NCBI GenBank assembly: GCA_903813345.2
Contig: CAIIXF020000002.1
Coordinates: 16,498,467-16,562,466 of the forward strand
Length of the DNA: 64,000 bases
Origin: Owenia fusiformis
Taxonomy: Eukaryota > Annelida > Polychaeta > Sabellida > Oweniidae
Direction: 5' to 3'
The notes below the pieces were generated by a model. That model ran no database searches, had not been told where the DNA came from, and saw only the letters and a list, made by a program, of their open reading frames with translations. Positions within the stretch are counted from its first letter, which is position 1. Every line of letters starts with the position of its first letter. The position numbers and the translations under genes were made by a program. This document shows, piece by piece, positions 13,801-28,800 of the stretch.

Positions 13801-16800
13801 GCATTTAGGATTCATATGGTCATTTTGGGTTGGTTTGCATGTACAGTTATATTCTTTTGATTCTTCATTTTTACTACTCCCTCCCTTAAATTATTAATAT
13901 TAATTTTAACATACTCTACATAAATCATGAAACAACAATTAATTATGTTGATAAGAATTCAAAATTGATTATTCAAATCAAGAAATTATATCGTTATTGA
14001 AATACTTAGAAATATGTCTCTTATCAGTTAATATCTGCATTTGTATTTTAAATATAGAAAGTGGTGTTTGAAGTGTGTATCATGCTATAAATTATCAAAC
14101 CAATTAATAGTGTAGCTGAAGTTGAATTGTAGCTGATCAACTTTAATGCTGTATTTTGTGGTGCAACTTATTCTCAAAGCTAAGAAAATGGGACTTTACA
14201 TTTTAATGGATGGGGGGGGGCAGACTTTTGCAATTGGTTTATTTTTCTGTCAATAATCTAAAAAGAATAAGGCAGCTGAAAAGCAACCCCACACATTTGA
14301 TAAACTGATTCCCCAAAAATGTTACACCATATTTCTATGCTCAAGATACTAAAATAACATCAACTTTGTAATAGATATAGCTGGATGTTTATCAAATCAA
14401 CTTAACCTAGAAACATTTAGATGTAAAAACATTTGAGATAGTAAGAGAACTGGATTCTGTTAACCTCATATAACATTGACTTTATTACAACTTTTATAAA
14501 CCCACTGGTACTGCTTGGAATGTACCAAAATCGTGCATGCTTGTATGCCATCTATTTAACGTTTACATAAAAATATTTTCTTTGAGAACGCAATGTCACT
14601 CAAAATTGAAACTTCTGATTCAAATAACTTGAAATTATTCTGCCTTTTTCTGTTGAAACATTTTAATCCAAGATTGTGATTTTATAGACTGTGAATGTGT
14701 TCTTATGAATTTGGGATTTGTTTAATGATTGCTTATCCTGATCAAGTATGCATTAAATTGATTTATTAAATATTATAGATGAGAATGAGTGAATTCCTTT
14801 GAACAGGTTAATTAAAAATGATTTGAATTACCATAACAATCAACAAATCAAAACAAATCATAATATTAAAACATTCTAATGCATATCAAATAAGAAAAAT
14901 TGATGAGCGAATTTAACCTTATAAGTCAGCTATACAGTTGGAGTCAGTGACCATGCAATTTTATTTCAAAATAATTAATTGCTAGAGGACAGAAATGTTT
15001 TGCATAATTAAAATTTTCATGCCCCCGGAAATATTTTGAAAATATTAAATCTAAAATCAAATTTAAAAATAGAGAACTTTTGATATTTCTAGTACATGGA
15101 TTTGAATTCAACCACCCCTCCCCTTCAAAAAATACTATGTATTTAACTATCCATTAATTTAGAGAAATTCATATTATTACATCACAATTTTTCCTAGAAC
15201 TTATCCAACCAGACAGCGGGGAGTGGATACGAGACTAAAAGTGCTGATAGTAGCCGTAGCAACACACAGACATCAACTTCGACAACATCTTCTGGCTTCT
15301 ATGAACAAGTCACCAAGTAAGTAGTGAAAGCTCATCATTGTCTTGTAGACTACAGTAAAACTTGTTTAATCTGAACACCATTAAGAATAAACAAAAGTGT
15401 TTGGGTTGGCAGGTGTTCACATTTCAAGTTTCTTTGACATGGAAGATTTAAAAGCATTCACATTGAACAGTGTTCAGATTAGACATGTGTCAATTCTGTT
15501 TTTACAAAGATGGGAAAGGTGTGAAATGGTATCTCTGAATGGTATAACAATGTATTATATAATGAATCCATCAGTAGTTTTCAAGTTTGTTAAATACTTC
15601 ATGTGGAAATCTTTGTGAATATTTTAAAGTATTTTAAAGTCAAGTGCAGTGGTATGTAATGTAGGAAGTACCTCTTTACCCAATGTCCTCATTCTTTCCT
15701 TAATAGATCATTCTGACAATATGATAGTAAAGATACCATATAGGTAAACAAAGGTGAATCATTTTAGTAATCAAAACAAAGATTTTATCTTGTTATTGTT
15801 TGAGAGCATTGGAGGTGTGTTAGAACTATTTGAAAGTGTAAGTGTTGTTTTTAGGGTGAGATAGGATTAGGTTTTTAACTCTAAGTGCCTTTGTTGTTGG
15901 AACGTTTATTGTTTTAGCTGTGGTTTATAGAGTTTTGAGTTTAGTTCAAACATACATTGGGTTGAGTTATCATGTGAATTTAGCAATATGGTGATCTCAA
16001 CAATAGTGCTACAAGCACCAATGATGGATCCACTAGATTTTTATTGAGTGTCAAGAAAGGGATGAGGGAGAAGAAACCTCTCTCCCTAAAAATTTAAAAC
16101 TGGGGATAAGGTGATAAATTGTGGATAACATGATTTGAAACTCTTGAAAATCTAACAAAAGCTTTTTATAAACATTTGATCATTTTTGATGACTACTTTT
16201 ACTGTTTAGCCATAAGTAGCCATTTATAAGACCATGGTCTTGTGTGAGGAAGTATGTTACCTTTAAAACATCCTTATTTTTTAAAAGCAAAATATTGTAT
16301 AGAGTCCCTGGTATGTGAGGAAAGAGTATAATGTCCTTCAATAACCCAGATGCGAGTAGAAATAACCTTGATTAACGTCATTAAAAATTCAATCAAAGTA
16401 ATATCATATTCGAAATCTACATGTAAAATTACATCTAGAAATGTGGTTTTAAAAAGTGTTTATCAACTTTGAAAAATTAATTTTCTTTGAAAATGGGACT
16501 TCTAGCTCGGGGAGATTCCCCATAGACCCCATGCTATAAAATCACAAAAAATGAAATATCTTTTCTTTTAGTGGACAGATAATATTTTGCTTTACTGGAC
16601 ATATTTTCATTAGTATAAGTGTCAGACACATAAGGGTTATATGAAAATTGAGCCACTTAAATTGATAATATTCAAGTTTAAGGGAACTTTCTTATATACC
16701 TGCCATGTTAATTGACCCGAATCAGCCACCTGGTGGTGAAACTGGTAACTACCTACTCGCATTTGGGTAATTGATATATGAGCTTCACCATTGACATTGG

Positions 16801-19800
16801 ACTTGGTAAATAGCATTTAAATACCCTTTGTCATGCATAATGACCTCTGAGAATTACACTTGAAATTAATCTCTAATTTCCATCTGCTTGATTTTTTGAA
16901 ACAATGGGAAATTGTACTTTCATTAAGAGGGCCATTAACCTTTAGACTATCATAATACAATATCAGTTAAAACTGGGTGAGAATTTTGTTGTGTTGTCTT
17001 CTTTTATTTGAGTTGTTAATTAAAAATATGTTGTAGTTGGGTTTGATTAGCAATTGGTTTCATATGTCAAAGTATAATTAGAGGCCAGTTTAACAAATAA
17101 TGTTGTTGATTCAATTCATACAGAGTTACTTCCTTTCTTGTATGTATCTGTAATATGTATACCGAATGTATATGTTTTAACACAGGCATAATGAAGTACA
17201 GTAAAACCTGTCTTAGTGGAACACCTTTGGTACCTCTAAAAAGTGTTCTACTTGGAGGTGTTCACTTTATAGGTGTTCTACTTATAGAGATGTTCCATTT
17301 CTGCATATGACTACAAGGTAGTGCATGAGTATACATTAATAATTTTTAAATACTTCTTGTTAATGTGAGGGCCCATCTTTGCAGCATTCATGATTTGGAA
17401 ATTCTGAAGAGAAAGAAAAAGAAAAAAAAAGAATTCCACGATGATTTATTTTCAGTTTAGCTTGATATTAGAAAGAGTTAACATCAAACATTGAAGTTTT
17501 AGGCATCAGCATTTAACTTAATGAACTCTCACTGCCAGTACATATTATGATGAGTTCATTCAATACATGACAGCAGCCAATTTAGGCTTAACTAATGTGA
17601 CACCAGAAACACAAACATAATATCACTTTTACACAAATGTTAAATCATCTGAAATGAATTAATTCAATATTTTGATAATTATTGAATAACTGTCTGCCCA
17701 ACTGTTATAATTTTTTTAAATATTCACATAGTTTCATTGATAAAATACAATATTGAAATGAGCCAGGATGTTACAGAATTGATGTCAGTTCCAGATGTCA
17801 GCAGTTAGTGTTCAGAATGACATAATTAATGCAATGGGTGACAGTATAGCATCTTTAAAATCTAAAATTGAACCACCATCAAAAAGCCAAAATTCTTCAT
17901 TTGAAAGTTATTTTAAAATACCTAATGATGTCATAGTTATTTAATTTAATTTTTCATCTTTAAGATAAGTATTGTCTTTCCCAAACATATTAATTGTCTC
18001 CTTTACAACTTGCCTATAAGTATGACATATGTGATTGGATGGTATCAATTAGTGTAATATCATATCTAATTTAATGTCTCATTAATTGCTTCCAACGTGC
18101 CATTTATACAAATATATCTTGTTAAAGTTTGTGACAGGTTACTGTTTTGTGTAGTGGTTGATTATTAAAATGCATGGGGGGCCAGTACATCAAAACTTTC
18201 AAAAACATGATCCATGATAAGTAAATATTTGTTGAATGTTGTTTGCATACCATTTATATGTATGTACGTTTACTATAATTATATGGTATTTCACCAAAAA
18301 TGTGGAATAAATTTGTTAAAGGGTTTGCATGATATTTGAACATCATTCAAAAATAAACATAGAAATATTTTATCTACCTTTTATTCCCTTCTAAATATTT
18401 TCCTTATATTTAATTATATAACACCTCTTTTCCTATTTCTCATGTATTTGAAGGCAGTCACAGCCAAATAGGTTTGGGTTCATGATGAATTGTTTTGAAA
18501 GTATCCCTTTAAATGGAAATAATTGCCAAATTTTACTAATTATAGGCCAAAGTGACTTCAATCTGTAATTAAGACCCTGCCTCAACTCAAAATATAAATC
18601 TGGCCATGTTTATTTCATTCTATTTCTTTCTAAAATGAATAAAATATTCTTATTTTCTCGCTTTTTACATATTTTAGAGTTTTGATTATATCCAATATTG
18701 TTTTAACTTCTTGCTCATTCCAATATTTTACATTTTATTTCTGGTTTGAAAACATAACATCATGACATTAAACATTTGGGTTGACTGAAGGCCAGGTGTA
18801 AATTAACAAATCCCTGTCCAATTTTCCATAAAAACAATTTATAATTTGCGAATGAGTTTAATTTGTATTTTTAGTAAATGTACAATTTTGTGTGAAGGTC
18901 CAAAAAAGGTTAGAAGTTCAGCAGATGGGAATGTTGGAAATATTTTGTTTTGTTCATCAGGTCATAGGTATTTTTATTCAAACTGGAAATTGGATGTCAT
19001 GAAATTGTTTGATTTATTCAGAAGATATTGCCTGAATACATATGCATGAAAAGCCAGCTGGTTAGAAGTCATTTGACATGACAGTGATGAAAAGTCAGGC
19101 TGAACCATATGAGGTTTGATTTCATTGTGGAATCTGAGGAAATGCAAAATTGAACGATAACTTATGGTAAAAAAGTTTGAATTATGAGCCTAGACTTGTA
19201 AGTACAGTATATGCATGGAGTAAATTCTGGATTTACTCAAATACATAGAAGGATTTATTTACACTTACTGAACTTTATAGAAGGATTAGGAGAGATGAGC
19301 GGACATGTTTTCTTTTCTAGGATGACTACTTAGCAAACTGAGACCTATACAAATGGGCTACAGTTCTTAATCTTCAAAGAAAATAGATTGAGTTGTTACC
19401 ACATTTTTGTAACTTTTTCGTCATCTTAGGGATTTTCTTGTTGTAAGTCCTGTCATGACACATTATATGGCATACTAAGTTTGTGGACATTTCAGTGTGC
19501 AGGAGGTCGTCTTGCCAAAGTACCTACTGAACCAGTGTGTGATATTCATGAAATGGATTTGGAGCTTATATCTAGGCTGCTTTGAATGATGTATGATGAC
19601 ATAAATTATCAAAAAATTAAATTGGATTTAGATTTTGCATTATACTGGATTGGTCTACACAATGTACTTCTTTCAATTGGGTGAAGAATAACCAATGCTG
19701 GTTGGTCAACTTAATTCATATGACCTTCTCAATGCATTGTGGGTGAGAACTTTCTTGTGAGATTGCATATCACTAGTTGTGCCTACAATAGTTAATCTTG

Positions 19801-22800
19801 ATCAAAGCTACAGAAAATTGAGAACAACTTGAGGAAATTGATATCTACAAAGCACTCCATGAAAAACATCTTATGAAAACAGCACTTGAAGTACACAAAG
19901 ACTGGACCCTATGTAACAACATGTAGGTGCTACAGTTGAGATTGCATTCAGAATGACTCATTGGGAATTTAAATCGTGTTTTCACTCAGTTTTCCTGGAG
20001 ATTACAAAATTTTAGAGAAAGTTGCCAACTTGAAGCGGAAACAAGTACACCTGACTGATCAGTTAATCAAAACAATAATGCTCCCCTGGATAGCAAAATG
20101 CCTGTGTTGGGATATTAAAAACTGTCTTTGAGATTTGGGAATTTCAGTTATTTAATTCCTGTGTTTATAGTAAGGAAATAATTTGAGAATATATGTTTTA
20201 ACGGTGACTGGCCAACTTGGTTATAATCTGTTTTTACAGTGGAAAGGATTATAATATTTCCTTAGTGAATAACGGAAGCATATTGTATGATATATTGTAT
20301 GACAAATCTGAATTTGAACAAATCCATTTGATTTTTATCACCAACTGGGACATATGTTATATGTCAGTGTTTATTATTCCAAGGCCTCTAGGTATAGACT
20401 GACAAACAGCTAAAGATTCACCATTAAACACAGCACTTGGACATATGGCAGATGGAAGTAACATGTGGAGCTCTTCAAAAAAATCAAGCAAAGGAGGCTT
20501 GAAAGATAAATTTAGATAAGACACCAACATGCCTAACAGACAAGAGAAGAATGTGGATAAAAAATTTGGAGTCACATTGCATGGTGCTGTTGCCTAATTG
20601 GAGATTAGCCTTAAAATAACTTTAAGATTAAATCAGAGGCTCATCAAAGATAGGCTCTCTAGACCAATGGGATTATCCTTGGATTAGTGGATTAGGAAAG
20701 ATAACATTAGGATTAAGAAAGCAATCAAGGAGTTTATTTGTTGACAGATTAGCAGCATTGTTTGGAGGTGATATCAGAAGTAAACATACCCAAAAGGAAG
20801 TTCAGTACCATCAGATTGATATTTAGACAAATATTGCAATCAAAGAAATAAACAATAATAACAACAATAGACGTCATATTTGTTTGTGACATTCTTACAA
20901 TACCTGAAACAAAGAAGTTTCAAATATAACAAATATAAATAACAACAATTAACGTCATCAGTTTGAAGTTTGTCATAGTTCGATGATAAATGTTACATCA
21001 ATACCATAATTCTTTGCAATTAAAATAAATGTCTTAAACCTGATTGGTCAAGGAAGGTCAGTGATTAACACAGACTCCTGGGATTTAACCCTCCCTGTTT
21101 CATTGAAGTCTTGGTTATCTTGGAGAGATGTATATTCATTAACTAATATGAAGTGTAATATCTTTATATAGGTCTAATAATATGAAGTGTACACACTTGA
21201 CCAGAACTGGACGCTTGGTGGCAGTCTCGAGAACACTGATAAATACTGTTATCCGTTAAATAGATGTATCATATTCTGTCAATATACTGGACTACAACCT
21301 GCAGGAGTTCAAATTCCATACTGTTTTCTGATATAAAGCAAGGCAGTTCTAAAGTTAAGTAAGAAATCTAAAGTTCCGCAAGACTTCTAACGTGAAGAAT
21401 TTAATAGATTTTCTAGACTCTAAGGAAATTGTGGTCTATGGGTGTAGTACAGACAGCAGATTGAGTAAAGAACATATGGACTTTAGTGATGAAAAAATGT
21501 TGGCAGGTGAAATGAATATTTACTACCTTGGTAACCATAAGATGTTGTAGCTGTGCATAAATGAGATATAAACTGGCAAGGTTCAACATTACATACATTG
21601 AAGGAGTGATTTATTCTGACCATGATTGCATTCATAGACGTTCTTAACTTATTTAGTGGAGTAATCGAAGCCATACATCTTGGCTGCTGAGTGGAATGGA
21701 ACTCTTCAGAAATTCCTTTCAACGATTTGTGCAATTAGGAAAAAGAAGCCATAGGGTATTATCAGTATAAGTAAAAGAGTTGATCTTGTAACCTAGTCAT
21801 TACATCAGTTTACTTTGTGGAGAGCTCTTCGAAATATCTCTTCAAAGGAGGAGGGAATATACAACAAGCAGAAGATTTGGAATATCTACTGTAACATTTC
21901 TGACCTTGATACCGCATTAATCAGTGACTGGAAAACTAAATCTGATGAAATACATTGATTAATAGGATTTAATGATACATAGTAAAACTACCTGGCAAAA
22001 AAAACTATGTAAACATTTTGGATTAGATATAAGTATACACACTCAATATGTCGCTGGATGCAACAAATATGTCCTCGTTGAAATGGGTTATGCATAGCCA
22101 GGGAGGCTACTATATATATAACTGTCACAATGATGATTTTATACAGACAAGCAGGAGAGAGACTTATTACAGGTAGGACATTTGGAATTAGGAACTTTGT
22201 ATGGTACTTTGTATGAGGTGGGCTAGTATGCCTTTCAGAATCATAGTATGGACATAGGCACATTGCCTTTCAGAATCATGCAGGTCCGATTGTCTTAATC
22301 GTTCTACCAGCTTGGCAAAGGAGAATTCTGCCTCTATGTCATCTACCTTTCTTTTCATTTTGGGAGATTTTGAGACCAACCATACCCAGTCTTGTACAAA
22401 CCCCTGTGTTGAAGCCCTCTCATCTTTTCACATTGTTCCCTTACCTTGACCAAATTAAATCCTTAAGAGATAAGGTGGTCATTTAGGTAAACTTGATTTT
22501 GTTGGGAAAGAACAGGGGAGTGTAACCCTATGATTCAGTCATGAGGTCAAGAGGAAATCAGTATCCCATGTATTGGTCCTTTATAGAATGAAGTGTCTGC
22601 AGATGTGCTATACATGTGTACTGTATGGCCATTATGTTGGGGATAAGATATGGGATTTATCTTCAAGTGGGGCAAGATTCAAGATTTATCTTGTAGAAGG
22701 TGATAACATCCATGTAGCTGTTCACGTAAATCCTTCTTATTTTGTTATCTGAACCTTATGCTATCTTAACGTCATTGGATCTTGTGGAGAAATGTGGGTG

Positions 22801-25800
22801 AACCACTAGTACTGTTTATTCTGTAATCTCAAGTTCTTTCATCCAACATCATAAACGGAGATATTTCAAATTGTAATGATTGTAATCGCTTTTATATCTA
22901 TATACTTACCATAGTTCTATGTGTCCTTTATACATAAAATTTGGCATTGGCATTTGCCAAATACCCCCAGGATTTTTAAGTTGATACCACAAAAAGGGGA
23001 GAGTTGGAATTGTGGTGGACCATCATAACTTATCCTTGTAATGTCTGAGAGAACCAGAGTCCTTTTCAATGACTGATATCAATGCTTTGTCATATTATGT
23101 AACTACCAACCTTGAATTACAAAAGCAACGGTACAATCTTCTTACACTTTGTTTTGAATTTGACAATATGACAAGGACACTAGAAGAAAACATTACCAAT
23201 TCAACTTTTTTATTTCTGACATTTACTTACAGGATGTGCAATGTTTTCTATTAGTGCTAAAATTATCCAAGAAACCTAAGATGTCCATGACCATCTGGCC
23301 AATTAGGTGATATGGTACTGACAAGTGAGGGCCATTATTGTCAAAACTTGCAGATGGAGATCATTTCAACTTTTTGTATTTTTCTGTCCTGAAAATTCAA
23401 TTTAATTTGAATTTGCATAAAGTTAATGAATGGGAATATTGTTTTTTTTTCATAGTTAATAGTTGTTTTCATTGTGAAGAATAAATTAAACATAACATGT
23501 TCAAGTTGCTAGAAAGGGGTTACATGTGTTCCTAAGCATCTTCACTCCCTGTGAGCAAATGCTATAAGCTATAGGGTCAGGTTTTAAAATGCAATATAAC
23601 AAGGATAAGAGTGGAATTGTCAAGGAATAAAGTTGTCAGCCATATGAAAGACATTCTAAATTGTATAGAAATATTAGAAAATTGAATACTTCATTCAAAT
23701 TTTAGCGAGAAATAGAGAGAAGTAAGCATGAGCAGACGGACATCTTAGTGTCTACATATGATGAAGTAGCTCTGTCTTCACACATTGAAACAATTAAGAG
23801 AAACAATAGAGGTCCAGTTAATGCAACCCTTTGATGTGTCATTTCAAGTCATGTTGTGGTCAGACAGAGGGATAGGGGGTGACTAGGGGTTTGGAACATT
23901 GGCCCTAATTAGTAGGGAAAGGGAAACACAGCCATTTCACCAAAATCTGTTTGGATATCACAGTTTATAAAGCTAAGCCAATATTTTGACATTGCTGTGA
24001 AATTGATTGGAAATTAATGAATGTTTTGCCAAGTTATGTTTTGATGTGAATGGATTAATTAGCTTCATATCATAACATGTTCATATCATTTTTTCCCATC
24101 AATAATTTTCACAACCTTGTCACCATCACCAGGGTCAAAAGTCACTTTTATAATTAATATCATTTGAATGATTTTGTGTCATTTAAATCACTGTTTCCTG
24201 TACTTAAGAACAAACATGTGTTATTTTTTACAAGGGGATTGGGTTTAAGTGTTGTTCAGTTATCTTTGCTGCCAGATGTTGAGAAATCACAAACAAATTG
24301 TGATTGTCATGTACAACAACAATTAAGACATATTCATGACAAATGAATGCTAATTAGATATAGGATTCACATTACTAAACAAAACTGGTCTTGTACTTTT
24401 GGATTTGATTCTGAATGCATTGATGGCTACCTTGGAGTCAAAATGAACAGACTTTAAAAGTTATGCATGTCTGTAGACAGTGTGCAATCACAGGTTCTTG
24501 TTACAAACAACCACTCCTCCCTAACATTTACCCCGAGGATATTTCAAACCAACCTTTCTAGAAAAATAAACTTTAGTGAATGTTGATTAAATTAAAACTT
24601 ACAAACATTAGCTACCCTTGAAATATGAGAGCTCCTGATGAAATCTGACCATGGATTTATTAATGCTTGATTTGCTCTCACTGAATATTCATTGAAACTC
24701 CTCCAAAAAATTGATGTTACGCAAAGTCTTGGATTGAGCGGTGACAATTTAACAACGAAAACAAAGAAATTCATAACAGAGGCATGTTCCAAGAATTTAT
24801 TTTTGTATAACTTTGGGCATTTGCTGAATATACCCGCTGGCAGTGGATTATCTCATTATTTAAGTTAAATGTGTGGTTAAATTCATCACAATATTACTAT
24901 TCTGGGTCTGTTATTAACAACAATATAAGCTATAAATAAACACTCACTTTCTACTATAAAATGACCGTCTGCTTGCATTTATTTACATATTTTTTCTCTT
25001 AATTTTGAATGAATTATCTGATTTTTAGGTGTATCTGTAGAATTTAAAGTTTTATCTTCATACCCAAATATTCGATTCCTTGTTTATTTCGCACTTTTCC
25101 ACTCTATTTTACAATTCAAGCGATGACCTATGGTAGGTTTTACCCAGGGGCATTTACTGGATTTCCAGCCTCTTCTCAGGCTATAATCGTGTCCCAAGGC
25201 TTTATTTAGTTCTTGTTAATAATATCCCACTAATCCATAATTCAATTTCAATTTTAATATAAAAAATTAATGATCGGGAAAATTGCTCACAACTGTAGTA
25301 AATTTTCTTGGGAGGTTCTAAGAAATATTTGAATGAATGTGATATGTTTAAATTCATTTGTTTGGTGGTAAGAATGTAGGAACTATTTGTTATGCAAGTC
25401 CACACATCTGCTACAATGGTTGTCATGTGTGCTTCTTTGTCTGTGTATTTGTACCCAGCTTGGAAGATGAAGATGGTAAAGCCAGGAATTTATAGAAAAA
25501 TTAATCCGAATTACATTTTCTTGTTGTTTTCCTTTCATTAGCTTCCTCAATGCTATGGATTACACAGAGAGTACACAGTTTAAAAAATCAACACCCACTG
25601 TCTACATTTTCATAATCTGGTATTTTGTTCTTTCTGTCATAATTTTTCCGTCTGCAAATGATTGGTGTATTATGGGAGTTGATAAATGCATTCTGGGAAT
25701 TGATAAATGAATTCTGGGAGATTTACTGACGAACCAGACACTTTACTTGTCTCTCTTATGGTAAATGGTACCCAAAATGCTATAGATCATCTGGGAGTAA

Positions 25801-28800
25801 TTAGCAGATTTCTGTTTTGACCACTGAATAACATCCATCTTATTTTGTAAATCTATTAGAGTTCATCAATCATTTATATAACAACAAAAATGGAAACTGT
25901 CCCATATTTTCTCATGTGCTAAATGTGCTCTTCATCAGTAAGCTTGTTTTGTGGATCACTTTTATTGTTTCTTTTAATATGGGATTTTTACCCGGGTTGC
26001 TCAACATCCATTTTTACCCTCAAATTCCAAGATGTCCCCTCCCTGACCAAACACCATCCCCACATGTACCAGTAAAGCAAGTATAACAGTCACTTTGTCA
26101 CTAAAATAAATAACCCTTATAACATTCCAGGATCAGAAAGGGGCATGACCAAAAGTTGGAAAATCAATTTGTGGCAGATCTTGTAGAAATCAGTCTAAAA
26201 TTAGAATACTGAGATTGTTATGGGTCAAAAGTACAATGTTGTTGTAAACTTGTCATTTAGGTCTACCTTGATTTACTCAGCAGCTGTTGGGATATGCCTC
26301 AGCAATCCTGGGGTATGCTTTAATATGTAAAACAGCTACATTAGACAGAAACAACAATATACCCTGAGCATTAGTTAGTTTCATACACTCTAACTATAAT
26401 ATTTGGTTTCACAGTTTTACTGCTGATAAGAGCATTTTATTGGAGTTTGAATTTGAAATTAATGTGGGGTACTTATATGTAGAAAATAATAGATGGATGC
26501 ATTTTTCTAATTTTTTCATTTTAACTATATATATGCTAGATACAAGCCAACCTCTTGTAAAGGGGAGATATAGAGAAAATATGTATAGCAATGGTTCAGC
26601 ATTGTACCAGTTCATTTTGCCAATACATAATATAAAATTAATTCATAATCAAATGGAACTTTTGTGTTTCCAGTTCGACAAGCACAACCTCTGTCAACCA
26701 ATCAAGTAGCGAGGCAAGCACGTACCAAGAGAGCTTCAATAAAGCCTACACTTCGGATGAGGAGGATGCGCCACCTACCCTGCCCCCCAGGAACTACAAG
26801 CCACCTGCTAAGAGCCCAAAAAATCAAGAATCTTCTCCAAACATGCCTTACAATCAACAGTATAGTCCAAAATTCAATGAGCAGTATAGTCCCCAGTCTG
26901 ATCAAAAGATGTCACCAGGGTACAAGGATTCACGGCCACCTAGTGGTGGTGAAATCCGTAGAGATATGTTTACGAAAGCATATGAGGATTCACCAAGGGA
27001 AGCAGCGTATGCTGACCAGTTGCGGAGACAATATCAGCGATTGTCACAATCGAGACTTATCCCTGCAGTTACCACTCGCTATCAACAGGGCTCAGACACT
27101 AAAACAAATGTTGTGAATTCACGCCCAGTTGATTCACAGCCTGTCCCCTTGGAGGCAAGGCAACCCCCTGTCCCCTCCCCCAGCCAGATCTCTCCTGAGA
27201 GACCACCCCCCACTGGGTACTACAATGCTTACAATCACCCTGGGGGACAACTCCGGGACAGCACTGGGAGCAATAGTAATCCAAATAGTCCTAATGACAG
27301 TTTCGAATATAATGAAGGCAAGCAGATTCCAGAGCCAATGATTGCCCCTACCCCACCCCCTAAGGATACTAAACCACGTAGCAATGACCCTCTCAGACCT
27401 CTCCCAAGGGCAAACAGCAAGCAAAAACTACCGGAACCCCAAGTTTCTCCCACACATGCTCCTCCACCTCCTAAGAGGGCAGAGGACTACCACCAACCTC
27501 CTCAGGATTCTCCTCTGACCCCCGGAACACCAGGAACCCCTGACAGCGTTTTCGGCGAGTCCTGCCAGCAGCAGCAACCAGAGCCAATGACAGTTCCAGT
27601 ATCAACAACCATTGGTTCAAACCACTCGTAAGTTTCATTTCTTTTGTTAATTATCAAAGTTTGCATGCTTTTAGTTGGTCATTTTATTGATAGAGGGCAG
27701 CAGTATCTTTGATCGGCAGGGTACAATAAGAAGCTGAAATTAGAGAAAGGACATTTATTTTATAGTAAGAGAAAACAATCATGTGATCACATGGTTTTAA
27801 ATAAGTCTGAACCTTTTTCTTGAAGAATGGACACGACCAAACATTTAATCAAAGTACAAGCTTGAGATATTTTGGATTATGTAAGGATTTTCCAGTCTCA
27901 TATTTTAAGTTATGTACGTGAACGTACTTGGGAGGACTAGTTCATGCTATGTGTTTTGCTCTTCATTTAATTTCTCATTAGAAGTTAATTAGTATTCTGA
28001 AGGATATTGCATATCACCCCACATCGTCCATTTATTAAGTGCTGAAAGGTGAAGGCTGTTGACCTCATTCTGTTTAAGGTGCCCATCAAAAGTCAATTTT
28101 TAAAGATGATGCATTTAGGTCCCATTAACCCCATTGATGGTTTAAGATTCTTCAACCTTGTGATTTGGCTTCTCTGATGCTGTTGATCTTAAACCTCTTC
28201 TAGCTTATGTTTTTGGCTTATAGCTCATTCCCATTCCTTATCTTGATAGACCACCTTTCTGCAGAACATGCTGTCTATGGGAAGATGTTTTCTGCCTGTT
28301 CTGACAATCTGCTTTCTATTTCTATTTAAAGTGATGCTTTTACTGTTTTCCCAGCTGGGGTGTAAATTCTGTTAGGTAGCATACAATACATGTAATAGAG
28401 GAAACCTGCCCAAAAATATAAAAAATGTATGTCAGCCCCCTCCCCTTGCCACATTCTGATTTACCCCCAGTGTAAAAACAAAGCTAGATGAAGTGTTTTT
28501 TCTGTTAATTATATTCTATGCCTTTCCTCGGAAAATACTGTATGCATATAAGTGGTAATTTTGCCTAATCATTTAATTTGCCTATTCGGAAATTTGTCAG
28601 ATTCGGAAAATTAAATGTCTGAAATATTATCTTCATAATGTTTTCTAATCAGAAATTTCTTGACATTAGAAAAATTAAAAGAAATGATATGTGACACTTA
28701 TACAGTACTTCTTTAAATGAAATTCTCCTTTTTTCTTCCTGGTTAGGTTTCTGTATAATTTAGAGTATTGACGACATAAATGTTAGATAACTTGATTTTT

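Larger units (their letters stand above)
15317..26673. other. Long Shroom intron
   Basis: 11.4-kb intron. It contains pogo-like fragments (15351-15500, 17197-17310), an inverted-repeat element with a CTCF-like motif (16330-16775), and dispersed AAGGAATAAAGTAA copies (23598-23690 and, inverted, 25067-25122). No convincing additional exon was found; short open frames here look random. Confidence 0.6.

Noticed and set aside
19500-22400. Possible internal promoter or extra Shroom exons
   Set aside because: Slightly different texture and some AG/GT pairs, but no frame continuing the known phases could be supported.
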